Below, one piece after another: positions 7,641-15,247 of a stretch of 15,247 nt of DNA. Source of the stretch: JACRLW01 sp050181465 (GTDB lineage Bacteria; Planctomycetota; UBA1135; UBA2386); assembly GCA_050181465.1 (NCBI GenBank), contig JBFXDD010000069.1, positions 1-15,247 on the forward strand. Reading direction: 5' to 3'. The notes beneath the pieces are model-generated. The model was not told where the DNA came from, searched no databases, and saw only the letters and a program-made list of their open reading frames with translations. The position numbers were made by a program, and so were the translations under genes. The stretch's first letter is position 1; the number at the start of each line of letters is the position of its first letter.

Positions 7641-7656
7641 CCTGGGTCCGCCCAGG
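7641..7656 (+). promoter_or_regulatory. Intercistronic hairpin just before the 11-heme ribosome binding site
   Basis: CCTGGG (7641-7646) and CCCAGG (7651-7656) pair perfectly around a TCCG tetraloop, of the UNCG class that makes stable RNA hairpins. It lies in the 116-bp spacer between the two lipoprotein cytochrome genes and ends 7 nt before the AGGAGG. There is no T-run after it, so it is not an intrinsic terminator. It could set differential mRNA stability or access to the ribosome binding site; this is inference. Confidence 0.4.
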
Positions 7657-7663
7657 CGGACAG

Positions 7664-7669
7664 AGGAGG
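7664..7669 (+). promoter_or_regulatory. Consensus Shine-Dalgarno deciding the 11-heme start
   Basis: A perfect AGGAGG sits 7 nt before ATG 7677. The frame is open upstream as far as 7275, but those codons overlap the 7-heme gene. The strong ribosome binding site together with the lipoprotein signal right after ATG 7677 fixes the start. It is the strongest such site in the operon, which fits a highly translated product. Confidence 0.8.
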
Positions 7670-7676
7670 AACGGAC

Positions 7677-10460
7677 ATGGCTTCGCATTCGCATCATCCT
7701 TCGCGCTCATCGTCGATTCTGATCGCGTTCGCGCTCTCGTTGGCGGCTTGCGGCAGTGAGTCCGGCGGTCGTGAACTCGTCGCGACGGCGGAGTCGTGCA
7801 TGCGCTGCCACAACGGTTCGCTCCACGACGACTACGCCGGTCCCGGCCTCGAGAACCCGCATCCCTTCACCGGTGCCGAATCACTGAAGTGCACGACCTG
7901 CCACGGCGGTGACCCGGCAGGAGAAGACGCCGCGTCGAGTCACGTGCCGCCGCCGCCGGAAGTCGGCGATCGCGAGCAGCAGCGCCGCGACGCGCGGGCG
8001 TGGTTCAACAAGTTGACCCTCGCGGGGATGGACAAGTTTCCCGACTACACCGTCGACGGCCAGACCTACACCGCACTCGACTACCTCCGCTTCCTCAATC
8101 CGAGCGATCTTCGCGTGACCAGCGTTGGACAGGGTTGCGCGCAGTGTCATGCCGGTCATGCGGATTCCGTCGCCGGTAGTCTCCTCGCCAGCGAGTCGGG
8201 AATCCTCGCCGGTGCGCTGTTCGCGGCCGGCATCGAGTCGGAGGTCGTCGAGAGCCGCGGTCTGCATGAGAACACCGCGAACGACAAGGGTTTCCGGGCT
8301 TTCGTCGATCAGCACTACGGCATCGGCGGCACGCAGCGCGGACAGGTCGAGCGGCTGATCGAGTATCCGGTGTTCGCCCAGCGCGGCGCGAACGGTCCGC
8401 GAAAGGTCTTCCGCAACCAGGACTACAACGCCGCGGGGTTGGCCGACGATCAGGACGCCGTCGGGCGGATCGTGAGCGACTCACCGCTCGGCGATCTCTA
8501 TCACGAGCAGATCGCGTTCACCTGCGGCGACTGCCACCTCGGCAGCAGCGGCGCCAACAATCGTTACGGCGACTTCCGTCCCTCGGGGTGCGCGGCGTGT
8601 CACATGCCCTACAGCCTCGACGGCCGCACGGGCAGTCGCGATCCGAACGTTCCGCGCAACGAGCCGCTCGATCCCGACGACATCGACGAACCCGAGCGAG
8701 CGCACGTGCGAAGCCACCGCATCCGCAGCGTGAAGAAGACGCTCGCGAACGGCTCCGAGATGGACGGCATCGACGATCACACCTGTGCCGGCTGTCATCA
8801 GGGCAGTAATCGCACCGTGATGCAGTATTGGGGAATCCGACTCGACCAGAACCAGGATCTGCGCCGACGCGTGCAGTATCCGGCGAATCCGGTGAGCTTC
8901 ACGAACACCGCGCGGGACACGCGGCTGTTCGATCCGGCGGTCGGCAATCGCACCTTCAACGGCCGCAACGCCAACCAGTACATCCTTCATGAGGACTATG
9001 ACGGCGACGGTCGAGACGACACGCCGGCCGACGTCCACCACGAAGCCGGCATGGGTTGCATTGACTGTCACGGCAGCGAGGATCTGCACGGCGGCGATCC
9101 GACTGATCCGAACGGCAGTCCGCTGCTCTCTCGCATGGGGCAGGCTGTCGGTATCGAGTGCACGAGCTGTCACGGCACGGTGGAGTCCTATGCCGCGACG
9201 GTCGCCGGCCGCGCCCTCGACGGCGAAGACCGCATGCTCGCCGTCGACCGCAAGGGCTCCCCGCTGAACAACGTCTGGCAGGACGGCAGCGGCGACTACT
9301 GGCTTCGCAGCCGTCTGACCGGGCGCATGCACTACCTGCCGCAGACGCGCGACTCGGTCGTCGACACCGGCAAGGTCGATCCGCGCGACGGTCAACCGGT
9401 CTACAGCGCGCTCGCGTCCTATGCGATGGGACGTGCCGACGCGGATCCGGGCAACGGCATCGGTCCGATCCAGGCGCACCGCAACATCGACGGCTTCAGC
9501 CACACCGATCGGATGGACTGCGCGTCGTGCCACGCTTCGTGGACCAACACGTGCATGGGCTGCCACCTCAAGGGTGAGTACGACGAGGGCAACAACTTCA
9601 GCAACATCACCGGCGAGCGCATCGTCTTCGAACAGGCGAACGCCGACTTCACCTATCAGTCGCCGGTCTACTTCCAGCTCGGCGTCAGCCCCAAGGGCAA
9701 GATCACGCAACTGTCGGCGAACACGAAGGTCTTCTTCCAGTACCGCGATCTGAACGGCGACTGGTCGAAGATCTTCTCCTTCTCCGATCGCAAGGGTCGC
9801 GGCAACGATGCGGGAGCGGTCGGCTTCCCGTCGCTCAGCCACAACGCGATCATGGCGCACAGCATCCGCGGCCGCGTGAAGGCGACCGACGAAGGGCCGC
9901 GCTACTGCACCGCGTGTCACATGACCGACAGCGGGCTCGCGGCCTGGCGTCCGCAGTACGACGCATTCCGGACCGCGCTCCAGAACCGTCAGTACGGCGC
10001 GCTCGACTTCAATCTCCTGCGCGACCACATCGGCAAGAACACCGGCAACCAGCTCGACTCGCCCTTGTTCGTCCACATGGCGGCCGGGCTGGGCAGCGGG
10101 CTGTTCCTCTTCGATGAGAAGGGTGCGCCGGTGAACCCGCTCGACGGCGACCCGAACCGCTTTGGCGCGGAGGGTGTGGCGCCGGCCACGAACTTCGATC
10201 CTTTGCGGGTCCGTCTGGATCTCGATCGGATCGTCGAGCAAAGCGGCCGTGCCAACGGCTCGAACAACCATCCGCTGCTCGATCCCCTGCTCGGGGCGGC
10301 GCTGCGCGACGGCGCCTCGGATCCCGAGATGTCGGGTCCCCTGGGAGCCACCCTGTTGCGGCTCCTCACCGACCCGGATCAGGGCCTGGTCCTCGACGCT
10401 TGGATCGATGCCGACGGCCAATTGCGTGGCGAGGCGGCGCGGCTGCTCCAGGGGCGCTGA
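7677..10460 (+). CDS. 11-heme c-type cytochrome lipoprotein, probable surface electron-exchange protein
   Basis: Predicted 927-residue lipoprotein: short signal peptide, lipobox LAAC with Cys25, then Gly, a residue compatible with outer-membrane sorting. Eleven CxxCH sites have first Cys at 41, 72, 154, 283, 305, 370, 461, 495, 615, 626 and 744. They are sparse and grouped (pairs at 283/305, 461/495 and 615/626) among long heme-free stretches, unlike the dense tri-heme units of its neighbours. The last 180 residues have no heme. A DYDGDGRDD segment (440-448) resembles a calcium-binding loop. Large size, low heme density and lipidation recall surface decahemes such as MtrC and OmcA in general design, but I see no sequence signature of those families. 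It could be a terminal metal reductase/oxidase or an enzyme acting on a small molecule. It is separated from the 7-heme gene by 116 bp and followed by 100 bp to the next gene. Confidence 0.9.
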   Translation: MASHSHHPSRSSSILIAFALSLAACGSESGGRELVATAESCMRCHNGSLHDDYAGPGLENPHPFTGAESLKCTTCHGGDPAGEDAASSHVPPPPEVGDREQQRRDARAWFNKLTLAGMDKFPDYTVDGQTYTALDYLRFLNPSDLRVTSVGQGCAQCHAGHADSVAGSLLASESGILAGALFAAGIESEVVESRGLHENTANDKGFRAFVDQHYGIGGTQRGQVERLIEYPVFAQRGANGPRKVFRNQDYNAAGLADDQDAVGRIVSDSPLGDLYHEQIAFTCGDCHLGSSGANNRYGDFRPSGCAACHMPYSLDGRTGSRDPNVPRNEPLDPDDIDEPERAHVRSHRIRSVKKTLANGSEMDGIDDHTCAGCHQGSNRTVMQYWGIRLDQNQDLRRRVQYPANPVSFTNTARDTRLFDPAVGNRTFNGRNANQYILHEDYDGDGRDDTPADVHHEAGMGCIDCHGSEDLHGGDPTDPNGSPLLSRMGQAVGIECTSCHGTVESYAATVAGRALDGEDRMLAVDRKGSPLNNVWQDGSGDYWLRSRLTGRMHYLPQTRDSVVDTGKVDPRDGQPVYSALASYAMGRADADPGNGIGPIQAHRNIDGFSHTDRMDCASCHASWTNTCMGCHLKGEYDEGNNFSNITGERIVFEQANADFTYQSPVYFQLGVSPKGKITQLSANTKVFFQYRDLNGDWSKIFSFSDRKGRGNDAGAVGFPSLSHNAIMAHSIRGRVKATDEGPRYCTACHMTDSGLAAWRPQYDAFRTALQNRQYGALDFNLLRDHIGKNTGNQLDSPLFVHMAAGLGSGLFLFDEKGAPVNPLDGDPNRFGAEGVAPATNFDPLRVRLDLDRIVEQSGRANGSNNHPLLDPLLGAALRDGASDPEMSGPLGATLLRLLTDPDQGLVLDAWIDADGQLRGEAARLLQGR

Positions 10461-10560
10461 GAATTCCCGATACATTCTCGTGACGACCGAGAGCGGCCGG
10501 TGTAGACCCATACATCGCCTCTCACGCGCGCTTCGATCCCAAGGCTGAAGCGAGCGTCCC

Positions 10561-13542
10561 TTGAAGTACCTGTCCCTGTTTGCACTGGTCGCCGCGGCAT
10601 CATTGCGCGGCCAGCAGCTTCCCTCTCCGCCGCGCCTGGTTGCCGACTTCTCGTCGGAGCCGGCGACTGCGATCTCCTCGGAGCCGTCCGATTTCGTCGC
10701 CGTGGGTGCCATGACTTGTTTCGTGGCGACGACCCCGACGCACGGCCGCGAGCTCTATCGCAGCTTCGGCTCGCGGAACACGACCGCACTCGTCCGCGAT
10801 CTCGCGGCCGGCTCGGCTTCCTCGTTCCCCACGAGCCTCACTGCGGTTGCCTCTCGACTGTTCTTCTTCGCCAACGACGGCGTGCACGGTCTGGAGGTCC
10901 ATGTCAGCGACGGGACGGAGGAAGGCACCCGCATGGTTGCCGATCTCGAGCCAGGTGTTGCCGGGAGCATCCTGCGTGGCGGGTTCGCGGTGAACGGCAA
11001 GTTCGTCTTCGCGCGAGGCGATCAGAGCTTCGGCCTCGAACCGTGGGTCAGCGATGGAACGGCTCAGGGAACGCACATGCTCACCGACATCAATGTCGGC
11101 TCGCGGTCGTCTTTCAGCACGCTGGATGCGATCGCAGCAGTGGTCGCGCAGGATGCCGGCGGGCGTGAGCACCTGGTGTTTGTCGCCGCGGCCGCGAGCG
11201 GTCTCGAACTGTGGTCGTCCGACGGCACGCCAGCGGGCACTGTGCGACTGCGATCGCTGGGCGGTCTCGAGACTCGTCTCGTCGCTTGGTCCGCGGGCCG
11301 TTTCCGATCCGGTCGGGGACTACTCGACCTGTTCGTGACCTCCTCGGCACCGACTACACAGCGTCAGATCACGATCGCCACCGACGGTAGTGTCCAGGGC
11401 ACGTCGGTGGTCGCGGACGCGGCACCGCGACAGTTCGGCACCGTCGGCGAGAAGCTGCGCCAATTCGGCTCGAGTCTGGCGTTGCCGCGTGGCGACTCCG
11501 TGTTGCTGGTCGATGTCGAGCCGCTCGCGAGTCGGTCCGTGAGCTTGCCTGGCGGATCGACGAATCCGCAGGTCTTGCACGAAGTCGGCAGCGACTTGTT
11601 CGTGCAGGTCCAACGCGGATCCGAGGTCGTCCTGCTTCGAGTCAGCAGTGGTGCGTCGAGCTTCGTCGAGGTGGGAACGATGCCCTACCCGCTGAGTGGT
11701 GCCGTCAACGGCGCAGATGCCGACACGCTCGTGCTCGGCGGCAAGATCGTCTCGACCGGCGTCGGTCGGTCCTCCGACATGTGGGCGATCGATCCCGCAA
11801 GTGGGCAGGCGACACTGCTCGCGGAGCTCGTCCGAGGCGAACTCGTCGCCGGATCAGGAACCGCCTATTTCGCGATTCGTGATTCGAGCGTCGGAGGCGA
11901 GCCCGGCATCACCGACGGCTCGCTCGGGGGAACCCGAGTGTTGATCGACCTGGCCCTTCCACCGAGCGGTCAGGGCACCGTCTCGTCGCGCGTGAGTGAC
12001 TACTATGCCTTCGGCGAGCGCGCGCTGTTTGCCATTGCGCGTGGCACCAACGAACTCTCGGTACACGTCTCCGACGGCACTGCGCTCGGCTCGGTCGAGA
12101 TCGCCCGAGTCGGAGCACGTCTGTTGATCGATGCGGTCGAGGCCGGCGGTCGAATGTGGTTCGCGTTGAGAGCACCCAGCGGTGGTTCCAGTCTTTGGGT
12201 GACCGACGGCAGTGCCGCCGGCACCTTGCAGGTTCGGGATCCTGCCGCGATCGAAGTGCTGTCCAATCTGCTCCCGATCGGCGACTCGGTTGCCTTCCTG
12301 GGCAGCAGCATGAACGTGACGGGACTCTACCTGGGTGCAGGTCGAGCGACCGTGCTGCTCGCGAGCATGCCCGGCCGCATCAGCGGCCGCGTCGCGCGAC
12401 TGGGAGACCGTCTGGTCGTCGCGTCACGCGATCCTCTTCGCACAGAGCTTGCCTTGTCGGTGTTCGACCCGGTTGCTCAGAGCCTGACGAACTTCGCCAA
12501 CGTCCCTGTCCAACTGGCGGCGAGCTTCGATCTCGTCACCGGCCACGACCGGGTGTGGTTCGCTGGATTGGACGCCGGCGGTCGCGATGCCATCTGGTCG
12601 ACGGACGGAACTTCGACGGGCACTCGGATCGAGTTCGCCTCCTCGGTGGCTTCGACTCTGCTCGTCTCCGGACGGGTACTGATCGGTCGTGACTCGGTCT
12701 GGTCGGCGTTGGGGCAACGGATCCTGGCGCTCGACGTCCGCACTCGGAGCGGTCGAGTCATCGAGCTGCCCATGGGAGCGATTCGCGGCGGCACCGCGGT
12801 ACTCGGCAACCGACTCGTCTACTCTTCGCTGTCGGTCGGTGTGTCCACCGAGTTGTGGAGTGTCGAAGGCAGTGCGAGTGCCCCCGAGCGATTGCGGGTC
12901 ATGGATGCGGTCACGGTACTACAGAGTCTCGGCAGCCGTTTCGCGGTGGTGTCCGGTCAGGCGATCGGTGGCGGAGCGGAGCTGCTGGTGACGGACGGAA
13001 CACTCGCCGGGACCCGAGTGGTCGGCAGCTCACCGTTGGTGCTCAGCAACCTCAGTCAGTTCGCTTCGGCGCGTTCCGTCATCGGTGGACAGGCCTGGGT
13101 ATCGGCAGCGGACCCTGCCTTGGGCGTCGAGCCGCACGTGATGGACTTGGGTGCTGCCTACGAAGCGAGTGTCGCGGCGTGCGGCGGTGAAGGTCGCGCG
13201 GCAGGCTTGGACATCGACGGCGCGCTCGAACTCGGTTCGCGTCGCGAGTTCCGCGTGCGGAGCTCGGCCGGCAACATCGGCTTCTTGCTGCTGGGACTCG
13301 ATCCTGGTCGCTCGATCCCGTTCGGTGCTGCGGGCGCGTGCCAACTCGCGGTCGATCCGTCGATCGCATTCGTGAGTGCACCGCTCGCGCTGGTGCAGGG
13401 TGAAGCGCGGGTGATGCTCGACGTGCCGGATCTCGCCTTGCTCGACGGCATCCTGATGTCGGCGCAGGCGGTGATCGGCGGCACGGACGCCGCGCTGGGC
13501 TTCGATCTGAGCAACGGCATGGTGCTCAGTCTCGGTCGCTGA
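10561..13542 (+). CDS. Large secreted ELWxxDGTxxGT-repeat protein
   Basis: Predicted 993-residue exported protein of unknown function. The start is TTG 10561: an in-frame TGA at 10546-10548 rules out anything further upstream, and the next ATG (10711) would lose the signal peptide MKYLSLFALVAAASLRG. Repeats of the form xSDGTxxGTxxV recur near residues 115, 163, 219, 274, 450, 503, 547, 680 and 810, several preceded by ELW/ELY or EPWV. This is the pattern of ELWxxDGTxxGT beta-propeller-like repeats common in secreted proteins of planctomycetes and myxobacteria. The last 110 or so residues (FLLLG, C.L.VDPS, VPD, DLSNGMVLSLGR) form a separate module that I associate with planctomycete secreted proteins. 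No CxxCH is present. A 100-bp gap from the cytochrome operon holds no clear promoter or terminator; co-transcription is possible but unproven. The stop lies 9 bp from the stop of the convergent gene. Confidence 0.85.
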   Translation: MKYLSLFALVAAASLRGQQLPSPPRLVADFSSEPATAISSEPSDFVAVGAMTCFVATTPTHGRELYRSFGSRNTTALVRDLAAGSASSFPTSLTAVASRLFFFANDGVHGLEVHVSDGTEEGTRMVADLEPGVAGSILRGGFAVNGKFVFARGDQSFGLEPWVSDGTAQGTHMLTDINVGSRSSFSTLDAIAAVVAQDAGGREHLVFVAAAASGLELWSSDGTPAGTVRLRSLGGLETRLVAWSAGRFRSGRGLLDLFVTSSAPTTQRQITIATDGSVQGTSVVADAAPRQFGTVGEKLRQFGSSLALPRGDSVLLVDVEPLASRSVSLPGGSTNPQVLHEVGSDLFVQVQRGSEVVLLRVSSGASSFVEVGTMPYPLSGAVNGADADTLVLGGKIVSTGVGRSSDMWAIDPASGQATLLAELVRGELVAGSGTAYFAIRDSSVGGEPGITDGSLGGTRVLIDLALPPSGQGTVSSRVSDYYAFGERALFAIARGTNELSVHVSDGTALGSVEIARVGARLLIDAVEAGGRMWFALRAPSGGSSLWVTDGSAAGTLQVRDPAAIEVLSNLLPIGDSVAFLGSSMNVTGLYLGAGRATVLLASMPGRISGRVARLGDRLVVASRDPLRTELALSVFDPVAQSLTNFANVPVQLAASFDLVTGHDRVWFAGLDAGGRDAIWSTDGTSTGTRIEFASSVASTLLVSGRVLIGRDSVWSALGQRILALDVRTRSGRVIELPMGAIRGGTAVLGNRLVYSSLSVGVSTELWSVEGSASAPERLRVMDAVTVLQSLGSRFAVVSGQAIGGGAELLVTDGTLAGTRVVGSSPLVLSNLSQFASARSVIGGQAWVSAADPALGVEPHVMDLGAAYEASVAACGGEGRAAGLDIDGALELGSRREFRVRSSAGNIGFLLLGLDPGRSIPFGAAGACQLAVDPSIAFVSAPLALVQGEARVMLDVPDLALLDGILMSAQAVIGGTDAALGFDLSNGMVLSLGR

Positions 13543-13551
13543 GAGTTCAGA

Positions 13552-14550
13552 TCACTCGCGCTCGGGCCCCGGAACGCGTCGCGCTCCGAGGGCTCGAAGC
13601 GCTTCGAAGCCGAGCAGGCACAGACCGAGCGCGAGCACGCTGATCGCGATTCCTGCCGAGCCGAGTTGTTCGTGCTCGTGCACCAGGGTCCACACGAACT
13701 GACCCACGCAGATGGCGGCGACGACGAGCAGCGTCGGCTTGCGGCCGATGTGATCGACGACATACGCGCCGATCGGCGCGCCCAAGGCGACCACCGGTGC
13801 GGCTGCCAACCAGTTGCCGAACACGCCGGGTTGCAAGCCCGTGGTGAGCAGTTTGGTTGCCACGCCGGTGACCGACGCGATCGCCATGATGACCACCGAG
13901 GTCGGGATCGCGATCCGCAGGTCGGTTCGACACAGCAGGATGAGCACGGTGTAGAGCACCATGTCCACGCCGACTCCGGATGCGGCCACCACCGTGGCTC
14001 CTGCCAAGAGCCCGATCGCGAAGCCGAGTCGTCGATCGCGCTTCGGCCCCAAACTCTGCGTGCCGTGGTGGCCGGCGATCTCTTCGATGCGACGCAGGTG
14101 CAGGACGCCGAAGCTGCCCCAGATCACCGCGAAGATGAGCTTCACCCACAGTTCCGGAAGCCACGGCGCGATCCACAGCACGCCGATGGGAACGCCGATG
14201 AGTACTCCGGCGATCGAACCTCGCAACATGTCGATCGCGAGCGGAGTGCGTCGCGAGAGGATGAAGATGCTCGCACTCACCATCCCGATCGACTGCACGG
14301 CGAAGGCGAAATCTCTGCCCAGTCGCGCGGGCTGATCGAAGAGGAGCACGAGGATCGGGAAACCCACGGTCCCGCCGCCCATCGGCGTCGAACCGGCTGC
14401 GTAGCTGCCGGCTGCCATCGCGGCTGCGATCGGCCAGTGCGTCGCGATCATCGCCCAGCCGTCGATCGCGAGGATGGTGCCGAGCCAACCCGCATAGAAG
14501 ACGGCGAGCCAGACGAACCACGGTCGGAGCTTGGCCGCGCGAGGTGGCAT
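13552..14550 (-). CDS. TauE/SafE-family membrane permease
   Basis: Predicted 332-residue polytopic membrane protein of the sulfite exporter TauE/SafE family. Members move sulfur-containing or other organic anions, but substrates vary and cannot be read here. The first half has the family hallmark STPMGGGTVGFPILVLL (about 54-70). The second half has the pseudo-repeat with ASGVGVDMVLYTVLILL and AIPTSVVIMAIASVTGVATKLL. I count about nine to ten hydrophobic segments, with a basic cytosolic loop near 160-175 (HHGTQSLGPKRDRR). It is longer than the usual 250-or-so residues because of extra N-terminal, central-loop and C-terminal segments. The start at 14550 is chosen because the first membrane helix follows MPPRAAKLRPW directly; the longer frame upstream would overlap the SUI1-like gene. 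It lies 32 bp downstream of that gene and is probably co-transcribed with it. Confidence 0.85.
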   Translation of the reverse strand: MPPRAAKLRPWFVWLAVFYAGWLGTILAIDGWAMIATHWPIAAAMAAGSYAAGSTPMGGGTVGFPILVLLFDQPARLGRDFAFAVQSIGMVSASIFILSRRTPLAIDMLRGSIAGVLIGVPIGVLWIAPWLPELWVKLIFAVIWGSFGVLHLRRIEEIAGHHGTQSLGPKRDRRLGFAIGLLAGATVVAASGVGVDMVLYTVLILLCRTDLRIAIPTSVVIMAIASVTGVATKLLTTGLQPGVFGNWLAAAPVVALGAPIGAYVVDHIGRKPTLLVVAAICVGQFVWTLVHEHEQLGSAGIAISVLALGLCLLGFEALRALGARRVPGPERE

Positions 14551-14582
14551 TTTGTTTCCCGCCGAACGCGCACTAGCTCGGA

Positions 14583-14912
14583 TCAGCCGCCCGCGCGCTT
14601 CACCTGCATGCCGCGGGCGACGAGGAACTTCTCGACCTTGTCGCGATGATCGCCCTGCAACTCGATCACGAAGTCCTTCACCGCTCCGCCGACACCGCAG
14701 AGCTTCTTCAACGCGGTGCACAGCTCGGTGACGTCGTCGAGCGTGCCGGTCACGCCGGCGATGGTGGTGACCGTCTTGCCGCCGCGTCCCGAGGTCTCAC
14801 GCCGAATGCGAACGACACCGTCACCTTCGGGTGCGCGTGCGCGACCCTTCGGCGGGTTCTTCGGATCGATGCGGCCGAGGGCGCTGTCCCAGACGATGCG
14901 AGGGCGGGTCAT
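14583..14912 (-). CDS. SUI1/eIF1-like translation initiation factor, YciH family
   Basis: Predicted 109-residue protein close in length to bacterial YciH (about 108). The diagnostic SUI1 block is present: VRIRRETSGRGGKTVTTIAGV, then LCTALKKLCGVGG and VIELQGDHRDKVEKFLVARG, ending in KRAGG. Family members bind the small ribosomal subunit and affect start-codon selection; the role in bacteria is minor and not essential where tested. The start at 14912 gives MTRPRIVWDSALGRI, the usual short N-terminal tail; the frame is open to 15032 but the extra residues are Arg/Pro-rich and look non-coding. No good Shine-Dalgarno is visible before the ATG, and CCCCT sits where one is expected. It is first of a two-gene minus-strand unit with the permease, with no obvious functional link. 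Confidence 0.92.
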   Translation of the reverse strand: MTRPRIVWDSALGRIDPKNPPKGRARAPEGDGVVRIRRETSGRGGKTVTTIAGVTGTLDDVTELCTALKKLCGVGGAVKDFVIELQGDHRDKVEKFLVARGMQVKRAGG

Positions 14913-15077
14913 AGGGGAGTTTGTGCCGGGGGATTGTGCCCGAGTGGACCTTGGTTGTCGCGATCGGGCTAGTCTGCACGGTCGAATCCACGCTCGAGTT
15001 TGCCTTGCCGGTGCATGAGCGGATCTCGGCACGGTTCTCGCCTCTGGGCGTCGCCCGCTCGTTGCATTGCGATCCTC
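14913..15077. promoter_or_regulatory. Divergent intergenic region
   Basis: This 165-bp region lies between the SUI1-like gene (minus) and a secreted-protein gene (plus) and should carry both promoters. I could not pick out a convincing -35/-10 pair. A direct repeat TTGTGCC occurs at 14921-14927 and 14934-14940, just upstream of the SUI1-like start codon, with unknown meaning. Confidence 0.35.
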
Positions 15078-15247
15078 ATGAAGACACTCGCCGCCGTGCT
15101 TTCTCTCGCGATCGTTCTCCAGGCTTCCGCGAACGCCCAGGAATCGATCGCATGTTTCGACGCTGCGCAGGTGCAGATCGACCCCCTGGCGCCGGCCTTC
15201 GAAGCCATGCTGGACCTCGATGGCGATGTCTACCCCGATGCGGTGGG
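15078..15247 (+). CDS. N-terminal part of a secreted protein with a calcium-loop/FG-GAP-like motif (partial)
   Basis: The first 56 codons of a gene that runs off the right edge. ATG 15078 opens a clear signal peptide (MKTLAAVLSLAIVLQASANA, cleavage after ANA) and the mature part starts QESIACFD. A DLDGDVYPDAVG segment ends the visible sequence. The DxDGDxxxD pattern followed by hydrophobic-G is what FG-GAP/VCBS repeats and related calcium-binding loops look like. The product is therefore probably an exported, repeat-containing surface or extracellular protein. Function is unknown. Confidence 0.75.
   Translation, partial: MKTLAAVLSLAIVLQASANAQESIACFDAAQVQIDPLAPAFEAMLDLDGDVYPDAV

Noticed and set aside
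7568..7759. Small open frame in the spacer before the 11-heme gene
   Set aside because: It overlaps the hairpin, the ribosome binding site and the signal peptide of the next gene in another frame. It has no ribosome binding site or recognisable content.
3399..10460. Naming the genes mtrA/mtrB/mtrC or omaB/ombB/omcB
   Set aside because: The layout is analogous, but heme counts (20, 7, 11), spacing and barrel size do not match those families. I see no diagnostic sequence beyond CxxCH, so no symbols are given.
10459..10479. Possible terminator hairpin after the 11-heme gene (GAGAAT/ATTCTC)
   Set aside because: The stem is only 6 bp, A+T-containing, with a 9-nt loop and no T-run; it also overlaps the stop codon. 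It is too weak to call as a terminator.
8481..10712. 743-codon minus-strand open frame opposite the 11-heme gene
   Set aside because: It has no recognisable domain and would also overlap the start of the next plus-strand gene. The plus strand has 11 CxxCH, a lipobox and a perfect ribosome binding site.
13543..13551. Bidirectional terminator between the convergent stops
   Set aside because: Only 9 bp separate the two stop codons and I find no stem-loop with a T-run across the junction.
1..15247. CRISPR arrays, tRNA or rRNA genes, transposases, attachment sites
   Set aside because: I found no regularly spaced repeats apart from protein-level heme and DGTxxGT repeats. I saw no transposase-like frames and no recognisable structural RNA on either strand.

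Overview
The window is a high-G+C bacterial chromosome fragment. The coding style suggests Planctomycetota, or a similar lineage with large secretomes: a secreted ELWxxDGTxxGT-repeat protein with a C-terminal 'LSNGMVL.LG' module, an FG-GAP-like secreted protein at the right edge, and cytochromes very rich in CxxCH. This taxonomic guess rests on family resemblance only.

Layout. Positions 1-69 hold the first codons of a minus-strand gene that runs off the left edge. A 165-bp divergent intergenic region (70-234) follows, with a perfect 7-bp inverted repeat. From 235 to 10460 six plus-strand genes form an apparent operon: a DUF2959-like lipoprotein; an inner-membrane ferredoxin/FAD/NAD(P)H oxidoreductase fused to a di-heme b membrane domain; a 20-heme c-type cytochrome; an outer-membrane beta-barrel protein; a 7-heme lipoprotein; and, after a 116-bp spacer, an 11-heme lipoprotein. 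A large secreted repeat protein (10561-13542) follows, convergent with a minus-strand pair: a SUI1/YciH-like translation factor and a TauE/SafE-type permease. The window ends in the start of another secreted protein.

How it may work (inference). The six-gene cluster has every part needed to carry electrons between the cytoplasm and the cell exterior. A cytosolic NAD(P)H/FAD/[4Fe-4S] module passes electrons through two b hemes in the inner membrane. They then go to a periplasmic 20-heme wire, through an outer-membrane porin, and to lipid-anchored multiheme cytochromes, for 38 predicted c hemes in total. In principle this resembles the porin-cytochrome conduits of Shewanella (MtrCAB) and Geobacter (OmbB-OmaB-OmcB). 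The inner-membrane fusion, the 20-heme size and the two lipoprotein cytochromes do not match those systems as I know them. The direction of electron flow cannot be read from the sequence.

Assembly warning. The 100-N run at 1830-1929 is flanked by two identical 127-bp copies (1703-1829 and 1930-2056). This is almost certainly an unmerged contig overlap. Removing the Ns and one copy restores a single 738-residue open reading frame for the oxidoreductase, so the apparent frameshift there is not biological.
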